DNA of 64,000 nt from Roseomonas marmotae (GTDB lineage: Bacteria; Pseudomonadota; Alphaproteobacteria; Acetobacterales; Acetobacteraceae). Positions 37,701-45,491 of this stretch are shown piece after piece. How positions within the stretch are numbered: the first letter of the stretch is position 1; each line of letters starts with the position of its first letter. The position numbers and the translations under genes are program-made. The notes under the pieces were generated by a model. The model made no database searches and was not told where the DNA came from. It saw only the letters and a list, made by a program, of their open reading frames with translations. The stretch is taken from positions 691,001-755,000 of the forward strand of contig NZ_CP061091.1 in NCBI RefSeq assembly GCF_017654485.1, given 5' to 3'.

Positions 37701-39437
37701 TTTGATCACCGCCACATCTTCATCGACCCCGATCCGGACCCCGCGACCAGCTATGAGGAGCGCGCCCGCCTCTTCGCGCTGCCGCGTTCCTCCTGGGCCG
37801 ATTACGACGTGCGCAAGGTGAGCGAGGGCGGTGGCGTCTATCCGCGCAATGCCCGCTTCATCCCCCTCTCCGACCGCGCGCGGGAGGTGCTGGGGATCGA
37901 GGAGCAGAAGCCGGACCCCGCCACCGTCATGCGCGCCATCCTGCGCGCGCCCGTGGACCTGCTCTATTTCGGCGGCATCGGCACCTACATCAAAGCCGGC
38001 ACGGAGACCCAGGCCGAGGCCGGGGACCGCGCCAACGACGCCATCCGCATCGACGGGCGGGAAGTTCGGGTGCGCGTGATCGGGGAGGGCGCCAACCTGG
38101 GCGTCACCCAGGCCGGCCGCATCGAGGCCGCGCGCCAGGGTGCGGGCGGCGCCGGGGTGAAGCTGAACACCGACGCGCTGGACAATTCGGCCGGTGTCTC
38201 CACCTCCGACCATGAGGTGAACATCAAGATCCTGCTGGCGGACGTGCAGGCTGCCGGCGCCATCACCCCGCAGCGCCGCGATGCCTTGCTGCGGGAGATG
38301 ACGGATGAGGTCGCGGCCCTGGTGCTGCGGGACAATTCCGAGCAGTCCCTGGCCATCAGCCTGGAGGAAGCGGCGGGGGCGGAGGCGCTGCCCGCCCATG
38401 CGGCGCTGATCGCCCGGCTGGAATCCGTGGGCCTGCTGGACCGTGCCGTGGCCGGCCTGCCCGATGCCGGCGTCATCGCCGACCGTGCCGCCGCCGGGGA
38501 AGGGCTGTGCCGGCCCGAGCTGGCTGCACTGCTGCCCTTCACAAAGCTCTGGCTGACCGAGGCGATCGAGGCCAGCACGCTGCCGGACGACCCGGCCCTG
38601 GCGCCGCTGCTGCAGGCCTATTTCCCGCAGCCGCTGCAACGGGAATTCCCGGAGGCCATCGCCCGCCACCGGCTGCGCAGGGAACTGCTGGCGACCATCC
38701 TGGCCAATCTGGTGGCCAACCGCCTGGGCCCGGCAGAGCTGGCACGGCTGGCCACCGGCACGGAGCCGGCCGAGGTGGTGCGCGCCGCCATCCTGGCCGA
38801 CCGCCTGCTGGGGCTGGATGCCGCGGCCCAGGCCGCCGATGCGGCGCCCGCCCCCGCCACCGCGCGGCGGGATGCGGCGCTGGCCATCCGCCAGCTGCAT
38901 GCCGCCGTGGCGCGGGACCTGCTCAGCCTGCCCGGCCAGGGTGGGCTGGAGGAGGACCTCGCCGCCCTGCGCCCGGGGATCGATGCCCTGGCCGCGGCCG
39001 AGATGGAAGCCGCTGCCGGTGATCCCACCGCCAGCGCCCTGCAGGCGGCAGGCCTGCCGGAACAGGTGGCGCGCCTGGCCGCCGCCGCGCCCTCGCTGGA
39101 GGCCGCGCCCGCCATCGTGCGGCTGGCCGCCACCGCCGGTGTGTCGCCGGCCCAGGCCGGTGCCGCCTGGCATCAGGCAGGGGAGGCTTTCCACCTGCCG
39201 GCCCTGCGCCTTTCGGTTAGTCAGGCCACGGCCCCCGGTCCCTTCGGGGCTCGTGCCAAGGCGGCGCTGCTGGACGACCTGACGGCATTGCAAGCCCGGC
39301 TGGCGGTGGCGCAACTGCGCGGCACCGCCTTGCCGGATGCCGAGGCCGTGGCACGCACGGCACAGGAAGCCTCCGCCCGGCCGGATCTGGCGGCGGTGAC
39401 GGTGGCGGTGCGGGAGATCGGGCGGATCCTCGGCTGA
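34719..39437 (+). CDS. gdhB: NAD-specific glutamate dehydrogenase, large (180-kDa) type
   Basis: This 1572-residue enzyme catabolises glutamate to 2-oxoglutarate and ammonia. It has a long N-terminal regulatory region and the catalytic core near residues 790-1090: RGGIRWSDRREDFRTEIL, the lysine loop PTGAKGGFVLKG, and DKGTAKFSDLAN. A C-terminal helical region follows. I chose the start at 34719 (tandem ATG ATG) because AGGGG lies about 5 bases upstream; the frame is open further upstream. Family and length agree. Confidence 0.95.
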   Translation: MMPEGLSGAATSEGGARAELLRAAAETLRRQAPALPEDAVLLLHHLAAALPTEELAAEPAERLAAAAASLYAHAAQRRPGEAKVRLTPPGPGRGGAALAEIVTDDMPFLVDSVLAALALSGRKVRRLLHPVLRVRRDAEGRLLGLGAAEGKAESMMHVEIAPGLLRLTGEHRAPVENWEAVETALRQAMADVRLAVTDYPAILKRLETAEREIAGSAEAAPAQAFLRWMAEENFVCLGHRLLRLEPEVAAEDGLGLLRDESLPVFDTLRDLKAIPAAVLAQLRDGVPLTVAKANMRARVHRPQHADVVATRVFGADGRVVAIRLFLGLFAAAAYNRNPRSIPWLSAKVERILAAAGVAGDSHDGRALRNILDTWPRDELFQADEAAILDGARRALDLSIRPRAALVLRRDPFERFVSAIVWLPRDTFDTRLREAVGGILARAFGGRLSAFHIALGDGPLARVHYVLGTTPGAVPVVDDAALEAAIGQAARSFTDRLAEALTAELGEARAADTLSRWSDAFSGFYAAHTGTTTAVADIQMAEAALASGHPSARLERAPGAGPRVLSLRLANPGGPLPLADVLPLFESLDLRAIEETPHNLSLPGGSRVVLHVFALEAGADLTEARFPAMLEALSALLEGRAEADGFNRLVARAGLSWREAWLLRALFRWLKQVGFAFAQGSVEAALAAEPRAARLLVALFQSRFDPARPREAQAEQAIEAEWSALMEQIEDPDADRIFSRLRLVLDAVLRTNFHQDKPYLSLKIDSAAAGEMPSPRPWREIFVHAPHMEGCHLRAGAVARGGIRWSDRREDFRTEILGLMKAQRLKNAVIVPTGAKGGFVLKGHVPPASDREAFMATGIAAYTTLIRGMLDITDNLRGEEVVPPPDLVRRDGNDPYIVAAADKGTAKFSDLANSLAQEYGFWLGDAFASGGSQGYDHKAMGITARGAWVMIARHFAEFGHDIQAEPFSCVGVGDMSGDVFGNGLLVSRQTKLIAAFDHRHIFIDPDPDPATSYEERARLFALPRSSWADYDVRKVSEGGGVYPRNARFIPLSDRAREVLGIEEQKPDPATVMRAILRAPVDLLYFGGIGTYIKAGTETQAEAGDRANDAIRIDGREVRVRVIGEGANLGVTQAGRIEAARQGAGGAGVKLNTDALDNSAGVSTSDHEVNIKILLADVQAAGAITPQRRDALLREMTDEVAALVLRDNSEQSLAISLEEAAGAEALPAHAALIARLESVGLLDRAVAGLPDAGVIADRAAAGEGLCRPELAALLPFTKLWLTEAIEASTLPDDPALAPLLQAYFPQPLQREFPEAIARHRLRRELLATILANLVANRLGPAELARLATGTEPAEVVRAAILADRLLGLDAAAQAADAAPAPATARRDAALAIRQLHAAVARDLLSLPGQGGLEEDLAALRPGIDALAAAEMEAAAGDPTASALQAAGLPEQVARLAAAAPSLEAAPAIVRLAATAGVSPAQAGAAWHQAGEAFHLPALRLSVSQATAPGPFGARAKAALLDDLTALQARLAVAQLRGTALPDAEAVARTAQEASARPDLAAVTVAVREIGRILG

Positions 39438-39447
39438 TCGGGCGTGG

Positions 39448-39650
39448 CCAGGGGCTCTGCCCCTGGACCCTGGCAGAGGGCTCTGCCCTCTGCACTCCCG
39501 CCGGGGTGGAAACTCCACCCCGGACCCCGGTTCGGGTTTTGCCGGGTGCTTCGGCTCCCCGGCGCGGCGATGCCCGTCAGCGTTCAAGATCTTCGAAAAA
39601 GGCCGCGCGAGCTGAGGCCGCAGGCGCCGGAGGTCATCGACCTCCGGCGC
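39448..39650. repeat. cluster of four perfect intergenic palindromes
   Basis: In the 400-base gap between the dehydrogenase and the MFS gene I find four perfect inverted repeats: CCAGGGGC at 39448-39466; GCAGAGGGC at 39473-39493; CCGGGGTGGA at 39501-39523; and GCGCCGGAGGT at 39624-39650. The first three have 3-base loops and the last a 5-base loop. They resemble a REP-type transcript-end cluster. No gene is supported in 39438-39837. Confidence 0.7.
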
Positions 39651-39837
39651 ACCCGACCCTGCCCCCTGCGCCAGACGGACGGCGGGGGGCTGGGGTGACA
39701 CTGTCACCTCAGCGGGGAGGTCTGGAGGGGCAGTGCCCTCCGGCGTCTGGCCCGTGAGAAACCCCAAGCCTTGCCCTGGCTTTTCCCTCTGGTCCTGACC
39801 GGGCACACTCCCGCGGATCACCACGAAGGATGAGCCG

Positions 39838-41091
39838 ATGTCGCGAAAGGCCTGGGCCTGGGCGTTCTATGACTGGGCCAATAGCGCCTTTCCCACGGTC
39901 GTCTCCACCTTCGTCATTGCCGCCTATGTCGCGCAGGGCGTGGCGGCGGACCCGGCCACGGGGCAGGCCATGTGGGGCTGGATGCAGACGCTGGCGGGCA
40001 TCGCCATCGCGTTGCTCTCCCCCGTGCTGGGGGCGGTGGCGGATGCGGGCGGGCGGCGGCGGTTGATGCTGCTGGCCTGCATCCTCTTCACGGCCTTCTT
40101 CACCGCACTGATCTGGTTCACCGAGCCGCAGCCGCAGGATGCGGTCTGGGCGCTGGTCTGCGTCGGCCTGGCGACGGTGGGGTTCGAGCTGGGGACGGTC
40201 TTCTACAATTCCATGCTGCCGCAGGTGGCGCCGCCGGAGCGGCTGGGGCGGGTGTCCGGCCTGGCCTGGGGGCTGGGCTATGCGGGCGGGCTGGCTTGCC
40301 TGGCGGTCTGCCTGCTGCTGCTGGTGCTGCCCGATCCCTCGCCGCTGGGACTGGACCGGGGGCAGGCGGAGCATGTCCGCGCCACGGCGCTGCTCGTGGC
40401 GGCCTGGATGCTGTTCTTCGGCTGGCCGGTGCTGCTGGCCCTGCCGGACCCGCCCCCACCGCGCCCACGCTGGGGGGAAGCGGCGCGGCGTGGGCTGGCC
40501 GAGATCGGCGGCGTGCTGCGCGGCCTGCCACGGCACCCCGCCATGGCGCGCTTTCTGGTGGCGCGGCTGTTCTATACGGACGGGCTGAACACGCTCTTCG
40601 CCTTCGGCGCCATCTATGCCGCGGGCGTCTTCGGCATGAAGTTTGAGGAGATCCTGCTCTTCGGCATCGCGCTGAATGTCACGGCCGGGCTCGGGGCCGC
40701 CGGCTTCGGGATGCTGGAGGACCGGATAGGGGCGAAGCGCACTATCCTGGTGGCGCTGGGCTGCATCATCGTGATCGGCCTGGGCCTGGTGCTGGTGCAG
40801 AGCAAGACGGTGTTCTGGGGGCTGGCCATGGTCCTGGGGCTGTTCATGGGGCCGGCGCAATCGGCTTCCCGCAGCCTCATGGCGGCCCTGGCGCCGCCGC
40901 GGGAGGCTTCCGCCTATTTCGGCCTTTTCGCGCTCTCGGGGCGCATCACCGGCTTCCTGGGGCCGGCCACCCTGGCGGCGGTGACGGCCATGACAGGCAG
41001 TCAGCGCCTGGGCATTGCGACCGTGCTGGTCTTCCTGGCACTGGGAGCGGCCATCCTGGCGACGATGCAGGTGCCGGCGCCAAGGCGCTGA
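39838..41091 (+). CDS. UMF1-family MFS transporter
   Basis: This 417-residue protein has about 11-12 hydrophobic helices. The N-terminus AWAFYDWANSAFPTVVSTF is the signature of UMF1/Atg22-like permeases. The loop ADAGGRRRLM and the later EDRIGAKR follow the MFS layout. The substrate is unknown. The ATG at 39838 begins that signature. Confidence 0.92.
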   Translation: MSRKAWAWAFYDWANSAFPTVVSTFVIAAYVAQGVAADPATGQAMWGWMQTLAGIAIALLSPVLGAVADAGGRRRLMLLACILFTAFFTALIWFTEPQPQDAVWALVCVGLATVGFELGTVFYNSMLPQVAPPERLGRVSGLAWGLGYAGGLACLAVCLLLLVLPDPSPLGLDRGQAEHVRATALLVAAWMLFFGWPVLLALPDPPPPRPRWGEAARRGLAEIGGVLRGLPRHPAMARFLVARLFYTDGLNTLFAFGAIYAAGVFGMKFEEILLFGIALNVTAGLGAAGFGMLEDRIGAKRTILVALGCIIVIGLGLVLVQSKTVFWGLAMVLGLFMGPAQSASRSLMAALAPPREASAYFGLFALSGRITGFLGPATLAAVTAMTGSQRLGIATVLVFLALGAAILATMQVPAPRR

Positions 41092-41105
41092 TGGGTGTTG
41101 TCAGT

Positions 41106-41138
41106 CCATCTGTCAGATGGCATCCCATCTAATGGGAT
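41106..41138. promoter_or_regulatory. paired inverted repeats upstream of marR, likely operator
   Basis: Two adjacent perfect inverted repeats lie 23-55 bases before the marR start: CCATCT-gtc-AGATGG at 41106-41120 and ATCCCAT-cta-ATGGGAT at 41122-41138. Both have 3-base centres and share a CCAT core. MarR proteins usually bind such palindromes near their own promoter, so these are candidate autoregulatory sites. Confidence 0.65.
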
Positions 41139-41160
41139 CGCATTTATTAGGAGCGCCGCC

Positions 41161-41616
41161 ATGTCCCAGGACCTCCTCCGTGGCCGGTTGCCGATGCTGA
41201 TCGGCCATGCGGCGCGGCAATGGCGTCGCGCCCTGGACCGCCGCCTGCAGCCCTTCGGCTTGTCCGAGGCCACCTGGCGGCCGCTGCTCCACCTCTCCCG
41301 CGCGCAGGCGCCGATGCGGCAGAAGGAGCTGGCGGCCTCGCTGGGGCTCGACGGCTCCTCCGTCGTGCGGCTGCTGGATGCCTTGCAGGCCGCCGGCTTC
41401 ATCGAGCGGCGGGAGGAGGAGGCCGACCGCCGCGCCCGCGCCATCGTGCTGATGCCAGCCGGCCATGCCATCGTCGCGCAGGTCGAGGCGGTGGCGCGTC
41501 AGGTTCGCGACGCCACCCTGGCCTGCCTCTCCGAGCAGGAGATCGGGACGGCGCATGACGTGCTCGACCGCATCTGCCGCACCCTTTCCGAAGCGGCGGA
41601 GGAAGCCGCGCCATGA
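41161..41616 (+). CDS. MarR-family transcriptional regulator
   Basis: This 151-residue winged-helix regulator shows PMRQKELAASLGLDGSSVVRLLDALQAAGFIERREEEADRRARAIVLMPAG, the MarR recognition helix and wing (quoted from residues about 56-105). The ATG at 41161 has AGGAG at ideal spacing; the frame is open upstream but covers the operator. It overlaps the efflux gene (ATGA), which it probably controls. Confidence 0.92.
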   Translation: MSQDLLRGRLPMLIGHAARQWRRALDRRLQPFGLSEATWRPLLHLSRAQAPMRQKELAASLGLDGSSVVRLLDALQAAGFIERREEEADRRARAIVLMPAGHAIVAQVEAVARQVRDATLACLSEQEIGTAHDVLDRICRTLSEAAEEAAP

Positions 41617-42848
41617 CCGCGCATGCGGGGGCGGAGGCGACCGAGGTGCCGGCGGCGCCCCGGCCGCATGTGCCGCTCTGGTTGCTGGCGCTGCTGACCT
41701 TCAGCGGCACCGTGGCCATGCATATCTTCGTGCCGGCACTGCCGTCGGCGGGCCGAGACCTGGGCGCCAGTGCCGGGGCGATGCAGATGACGGTCAGCCT
41801 CTACATCCTTGGGCTGGCCTTCGGGCAGCTCGTCTATGGGCCACTGTCGGACCGCTATGGCCGCCGCCCCGTGCTGATGATCGGGCTGACGCTCTATACC
41901 CTCTCCGGCCTCGCCGCGGCCCTCGCGCCGGACGCGCAGGCGCTGATCGCGGCAAGGCTGTTCCAGGCACTGGGGGGTTGCGCCGGGCTTGTGCTGGGCC
42001 GCGCCATCGTGCGCGACTTGGCGGGGCCGCAGGAGGCCGCGCGCCGGCTGGCACTGATGAACCTGATGGTGACGCTGGGGCCGGGGCTGGCGCCGCTGCT
42101 GGGCGGTGCCATGGCGTCCTCCATGGGCTGGCGCTCGATCTTCGTGCTGCTCTGCGGGCTGGGCGCCGTCAATTTCCTCTTCGCCTGGCGCATGCTGCCG
42201 GAGACGGGGCGGCGGGCAGCCAACTTGGGCGGCACGACGCTGATGCGGAACTATCTGCGCCTGCTCCGCTCCCCGACCTTCCTGGGCTATGCGCTGGGCG
42301 GCGGCTGCGCGACGACCTCGATGTATGCCTTCATCGCCTCAGCTCCCTTCATCTTCGTCAATGAGCTGCGCCGCCCGGCCGAGGAGGTAGGCATCTATCT
42401 CGCCATCATGATCGGCGGCGTCTGGCTGGGCAGCGTGCTGGCCAGCCGGCTGATGAGTGGGGCGGCGATCGGGCGGGTCATGGTGCGCGCCAATCTGCTG
42501 AGCCTGCTGGGGGCCGCGCTCTTCCTGGGGGCGGCGCTGTCGGGGCGGTTGAGTGTCGCCTGGGCGGTGGCGCCGATCTTCATCTTCACGCTCGGCGCCG
42601 GCATCGCCAGCCCGGCGGCGCTGACCCAGGCCATCGGCGTCAATCCGCAGGTCATCGGCTCGGCCTCCGGCCTCTATGGCTTCATACAGATGGCGGTGGG
42701 TGCGATCTGCACGGCACTGGCCGGGATCGGTGGCGATCCGGCACTGGCGGCGGGGTTGGTACTGGTGGGCTCGGGGCTGGTCGCGCAGCTGGGCTTCTGG
42801 GTGGCGATGCGCGAGACGGGCGTGACGGCGCGGCGGGAGCCGGCCTGA
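41613..42848 (+). CDS. Bcr/CflA-family drug efflux MFS transporter
   Basis: This 411-residue, 12-helix protein has the family motifs FGQLVYGPLSDRYGRRPVLM and RLFQALGGCAGLVLGRAIVRDL. Members export drugs such as bicyclomycin or chloramphenicol; the substrate here is not readable. Its start overlaps the marR stop, a common regulator-pump pairing. Confidence 0.92.
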   Translation: MTAHAGAEATEVPAAPRPHVPLWLLALLTFSGTVAMHIFVPALPSAGRDLGASAGAMQMTVSLYILGLAFGQLVYGPLSDRYGRRPVLMIGLTLYTLSGLAAALAPDAQALIAARLFQALGGCAGLVLGRAIVRDLAGPQEAARRLALMNLMVTLGPGLAPLLGGAMASSMGWRSIFVLLCGLGAVNFLFAWRMLPETGRRAANLGGTTLMRNYLRLLRSPTFLGYALGGGCATTSMYAFIASAPFIFVNELRRPAEEVGIYLAIMIGGVWLGSVLASRLMSGAAIGRVMVRANLLSLLGAALFLGAALSGRLSVAWAVAPIFIFTLGAGIASPAALTQAIGVNPQVIGSASGLYGFIQMAVGAICTALAGIGGDPALAAGLVLVGSGLVAQLGFWVAMRETGVTARREPA

Positions 42849-42948
42849 GCACCGTCCGGGCCCGGCTTTGAGCCCGTCCCTTCAGCGGAGGTGGCATGGC
42901 GGCAACCTGGAACCCTGCCGTATCACGGCCTCGTGCCGCCGCTGGAAC

Positions 42949-43719
42949 TCAGGCCCCACCACGCCGGAACAGACGGGCGAGCCAGGCGCGGAAGCCACCC
43001 TGGCCACGCGTGCGACCGATACGCTGCTGCGCCACATGCGGTCGGGGAAAGCTGGGGGGGATGGCGGAGGCGAGGGTGTGCCGCCCGCTATCCTGCGCCG
43101 CGACCAGCCTGGCCTCCAGCGCGGCCACCTGCGCCACCGGGGAAGGCGGGTTGGTGGCGGCCAGGCTCTCGGCGGTGGCGGCGGCATCGGCCCAGGCCCC
43201 GGCCCGCCGGAGCGCATCGATCACCCGCACCGTCTGTTCGGCATCCAGTGGCGGGCCGCTACGCCAGAGCGCCACGGCATCCAGGCGCCATTCCGAGGCG
43301 AGGTCCGGGCGGTTCATGTCATCGGCCACCCAGGCGGCATGCAGCGTGGCTTCGGCCCCCGCATGCAGGGCGCCCGTTTCCTCCAGCACATGCGCCCAGG
43401 CCAGGAAGCGGCGGGCCAGCGGGGGATAGCTGGTCTCCGCCACCAGAGCACGGAAAGGGGCGGCGGCCACGGCCTCGGCGGCGGCGGGATGGGCGCGGGC
43501 GATGTCCGGCGCGGCATAGGCGCAATGCGGGCATTGCTGCAGCCAGCGGGCCATGGTGCCGCGCAGCGGCTCGCCCGGCCGCAGGTCGAGATCCGGCGCC
43601 TGCTCGGGCGGGCCGGGCCGGAAGGGTGGTTGCCGGCTTTCGCCGCCGCAGACGGCGCAACGCACGGAGCCGGCCGCTTGGCCCGCCTCCGACCCGGTGG
43701 AGGAAGAGGAACTCGCCAT
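42949..43719 (-). CDS. zinc-ribbon protein of unknown function, DUF2225-like
   Basis: This 256-residue protein begins Ser-rich, then has two cysteine pairs, CAVCGGES and QQCPHCAYAAPD, about 45 residues apart. The second matches the CPHCGYA pattern of DUF2225 proteins. The rest is helical and Ala-rich, like degenerate TPR repeats, and the C-terminus is Arg-rich. I chose the start at 43719, just after GAGG; the longer frame overlaps the divergent pip gene. The DUF2225 link is tentative. Confidence 0.6.
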   Translation of the reverse strand: MASSSSSTGSEAGQAAGSVRCAVCGGESRQPPFRPGPPEQAPDLDLRPGEPLRGTMARWLQQCPHCAYAAPDIARAHPAAAEAVAAAPFRALVAETSYPPLARRFLAWAHVLEETGALHAGAEATLHAAWVADDMNRPDLASEWRLDAVALWRSGPPLDAEQTVRVIDALRRAGAWADAAATAESLAATNPPSPVAQVAALEARLVAAQDSGRHTLASAIPPSFPRPHVAQQRIGRTRGQGGFRAWLARLFRRGGA

Positions 43720-43873
43720 TCGCCTCAAGTTAGGCACGAAGCCCGCCCGCGCGAAGGGGCCGCGGGCGAACTGACGCAATAATCCGCGCCGGGAGGTTGC
43801 TCCCAGGGGTTCCGCGGGCCTGCGGCCGGGCCATCCTGTTGCGTGGACGGGCCGGGCCGGGCCACACTCCGGC

Positions 43874-44824
43874 ATGCCCCGCGGAGACCTCTTTCCCGAC
43901 ATCGCGCCCTATGAAACGGGCCTGCTGCCGCTTTCCGGCGGGCACGTCATGTATTGGGAACAGGCGGGTAACCCGCGTGGCCAGCCCGTGCTCTTCCTGC
44001 ATGGAGGGCCGGGGGCGGGGGCCGGGGCCGTGCACCGCCGCTTCTTCGACCCGCAGCAATGGCGCATCATCATCTTCGACCAGCGCGGCGCCGGCCGCTC
44101 CCGCCCGCTGGGAGAATTGCGGGATAATACCACCCCGCATCTGGTGCGGGATATCGAACTGCTCCGGAATTTCCTGGGCGTGGAGCAGTGGCTGCTCTTC
44201 GGTGGCTCCTGGGGCTCGACCCTGGCGCTGGCCTATGCCCAGGCGCATCCGGAGAGGGTGACGGGCTGCGTGCTGCGCGGCGTCTTCCTGGGCCGGAAGC
44301 GGGAGGTGGAGTGGTTCCTCTACGGCCTCCGCCGCGTCTTCCCGGATGCCTGGACCGAATTCGCCGAGCATGTGCCGGAAGCCGAGCGGGGGGATCTGCT
44401 CGGTGCCTATCTGCGGCGGCTCTGCCACCCCGAGCCGGAGGTGCACCTGCCCGCCGCCCGGGCCTGGAGCCAGTATGAGGGCATGTGCAGCACCCTGCTG
44501 CCCAGCCCGGACACCGTGGCCAGCTTCGCCCAGGACCGCTCGGCCCTGGGGCTGGCGCGGATCGAGGCGCACTACTTCGCCAATGACCTTTTCCTGCCCC
44601 CGGAGGGGCTGCTGGGGGGCATGGGAAGGATCGCGCATATTCCGGCCGAGATCATCCAGGGCCGCTACGACATGGTCTGCCCCGCGGAATCCGCCTTTGA
44701 CCTGGCAGCCGCCTGGCCACGGGCACGGCTGACCGTGATTCCCGATGCCGGGCACTCGGCGCTGGAGCCCGGGGTGAGGATAGCCCTGGTGGCGGCGGTA
44801 GAGCGCTTCCGGCGCCGTAGCTGA
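43874..44824 (+). CDS. pip: prolyl iminopeptidase
   Basis: This 316-residue alpha/beta hydrolase removes N-terminal proline from peptides. Family marks are GGHVMYWEQAGNPRG, the oxyanion loop FLHGGPGAG, FDQRGAGRSRP and the nucleophile elbow GGSWGSTLAL (Ser near residue 114). The catalytic Asp is probably in IIQGRYDMVCP and the His in PDAGHSALEPG. Confidence 0.95.
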   Translation: MPRGDLFPDIAPYETGLLPLSGGHVMYWEQAGNPRGQPVLFLHGGPGAGAGAVHRRFFDPQQWRIIIFDQRGAGRSRPLGELRDNTTPHLVRDIELLRNFLGVEQWLLFGGSWGSTLALAYAQAHPERVTGCVLRGVFLGRKREVEWFLYGLRRVFPDAWTEFAEHVPEAERGDLLGAYLRRLCHPEPEVHLPAARAWSQYEGMCSTLLPSPDTVASFAQDRSALGLARIEAHYFANDLFLPPEGLLGGMGRIAHIPAEIIQGRYDMVCPAESAFDLAAAWPRARLTVIPDAGHSALEPGVRIALVAAVERFRRRS

Positions 44825-44883
44825 AGCCACGGCGAAGGACTGTGGACCGGCGGGCGCGGGAAGGTTAAACCCTTCCCGCTGGA

Positions 44884-44960
44884 GTCTCCGTAGCTCAGCA
44901 GGATAGAGCACAGGATTCCTAATCCTGGGGCCGTGGGTTCGAATCCCGCCGGGGACACCA
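44884..44960 (+). tRNA. tRNA-Arg (anticodon CCT)
   Basis: The full cloverleaf can be folded: acceptor GTCTCCG with CGGGGAC (one G-U pair), D arm GCTC...GAGC, anticodon stem CAGGA/TCCTG with loop TTCCTAA giving anticodon CCT, T arm GTGGG/CCCGC with TTCGAAT, discriminator A and an encoded CCA. It reads AGG codons. The accessory island begins right after it, and tRNA 3' ends are common integration sites. Confidence 0.95.
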
Positions 44961-45489
44961 GCTTCCTCTTGAGAAATGCTCTCCGGACGGGGAGCTACCG
45001 CTCAGAAGCCCAGGTTCCGCCTGGATTGGCATAAGGACCTGGGGAGAGCCGAGGTCGGAGAAGGCCGGAATTCTCTCTCCAAATGGCCTAATCTCTCCGA
45101 AGCTGGGGACTTAGCCGACTTCCTCTACAAGGTTTAAGTAACTGATCTAATTGCCTTTGCTCTGAGCCGAGGCCGGTGAGAGTTGAAGTTCGAATGCCTC
45201 CGCTGCTTAAAAATTTGGCGTGCCAGAATAGCAGGGAGCTAGCATACCGATGCTTCGAAGCCCGTCTGCTCCGCCAGTTCTCATGTGAGCCGTGCTCTCC
45301 GCCAGACCAATTGCCGCGCTGAGTGGCAGGTTTCCTGGGGTTTTTGGGGCAGACCTGTTGATCGATAGCGCGTGGAGACGGCGAGAATTCGCTCTCCGGA
45401 GGCCCCTTCTCTCCGGACCTCCTGACTTGGCCGTTTTAGTACGGAACTCAAAAACTTGGGTCAAAGGCCGGTTTCAGCGCGGTCGGCAC
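44961..45489. other. gene-free AT-richer segment after the tRNA
   Basis: About 530 bases with visibly lower GC than the rest hold no convincing gene: the only longish frame (45207-45464, minus) has no ribosome site or recognisable domain. The segment contains degenerate repeats described separately. It is probably decayed mobile DNA at the left edge of the island. Confidence 0.6.
45057..45433 (+). repeat. two diverged 60-bp direct repeats
   Basis: Positions 45057-45117 and 45374-45433 align over about 60 bases with one single-base gap. They share GGAGA, GAATTC, CTCTCC, TCTCCG, GACTT and GCCG blocks in order. A shorter relative (GAGAAATGCTCTCCGGA) sits at 44971-44987. Confidence 0.55.
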
Positions 45490-45491
45490 TA

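Noticed and set aside
34623..39824. 1733-residue open frame on the minus strand
   Set aside because: It lies antisense to the glutamate dehydrogenase gene, has no recognisable domain, and is explained by the high GC content, which removes stop codons.
45207..45464. 85-residue open frame on the minus strand after the tRNA
   Set aside because: There is no ribosome site and no recognisable domain, and it spans one of the degenerate repeats.
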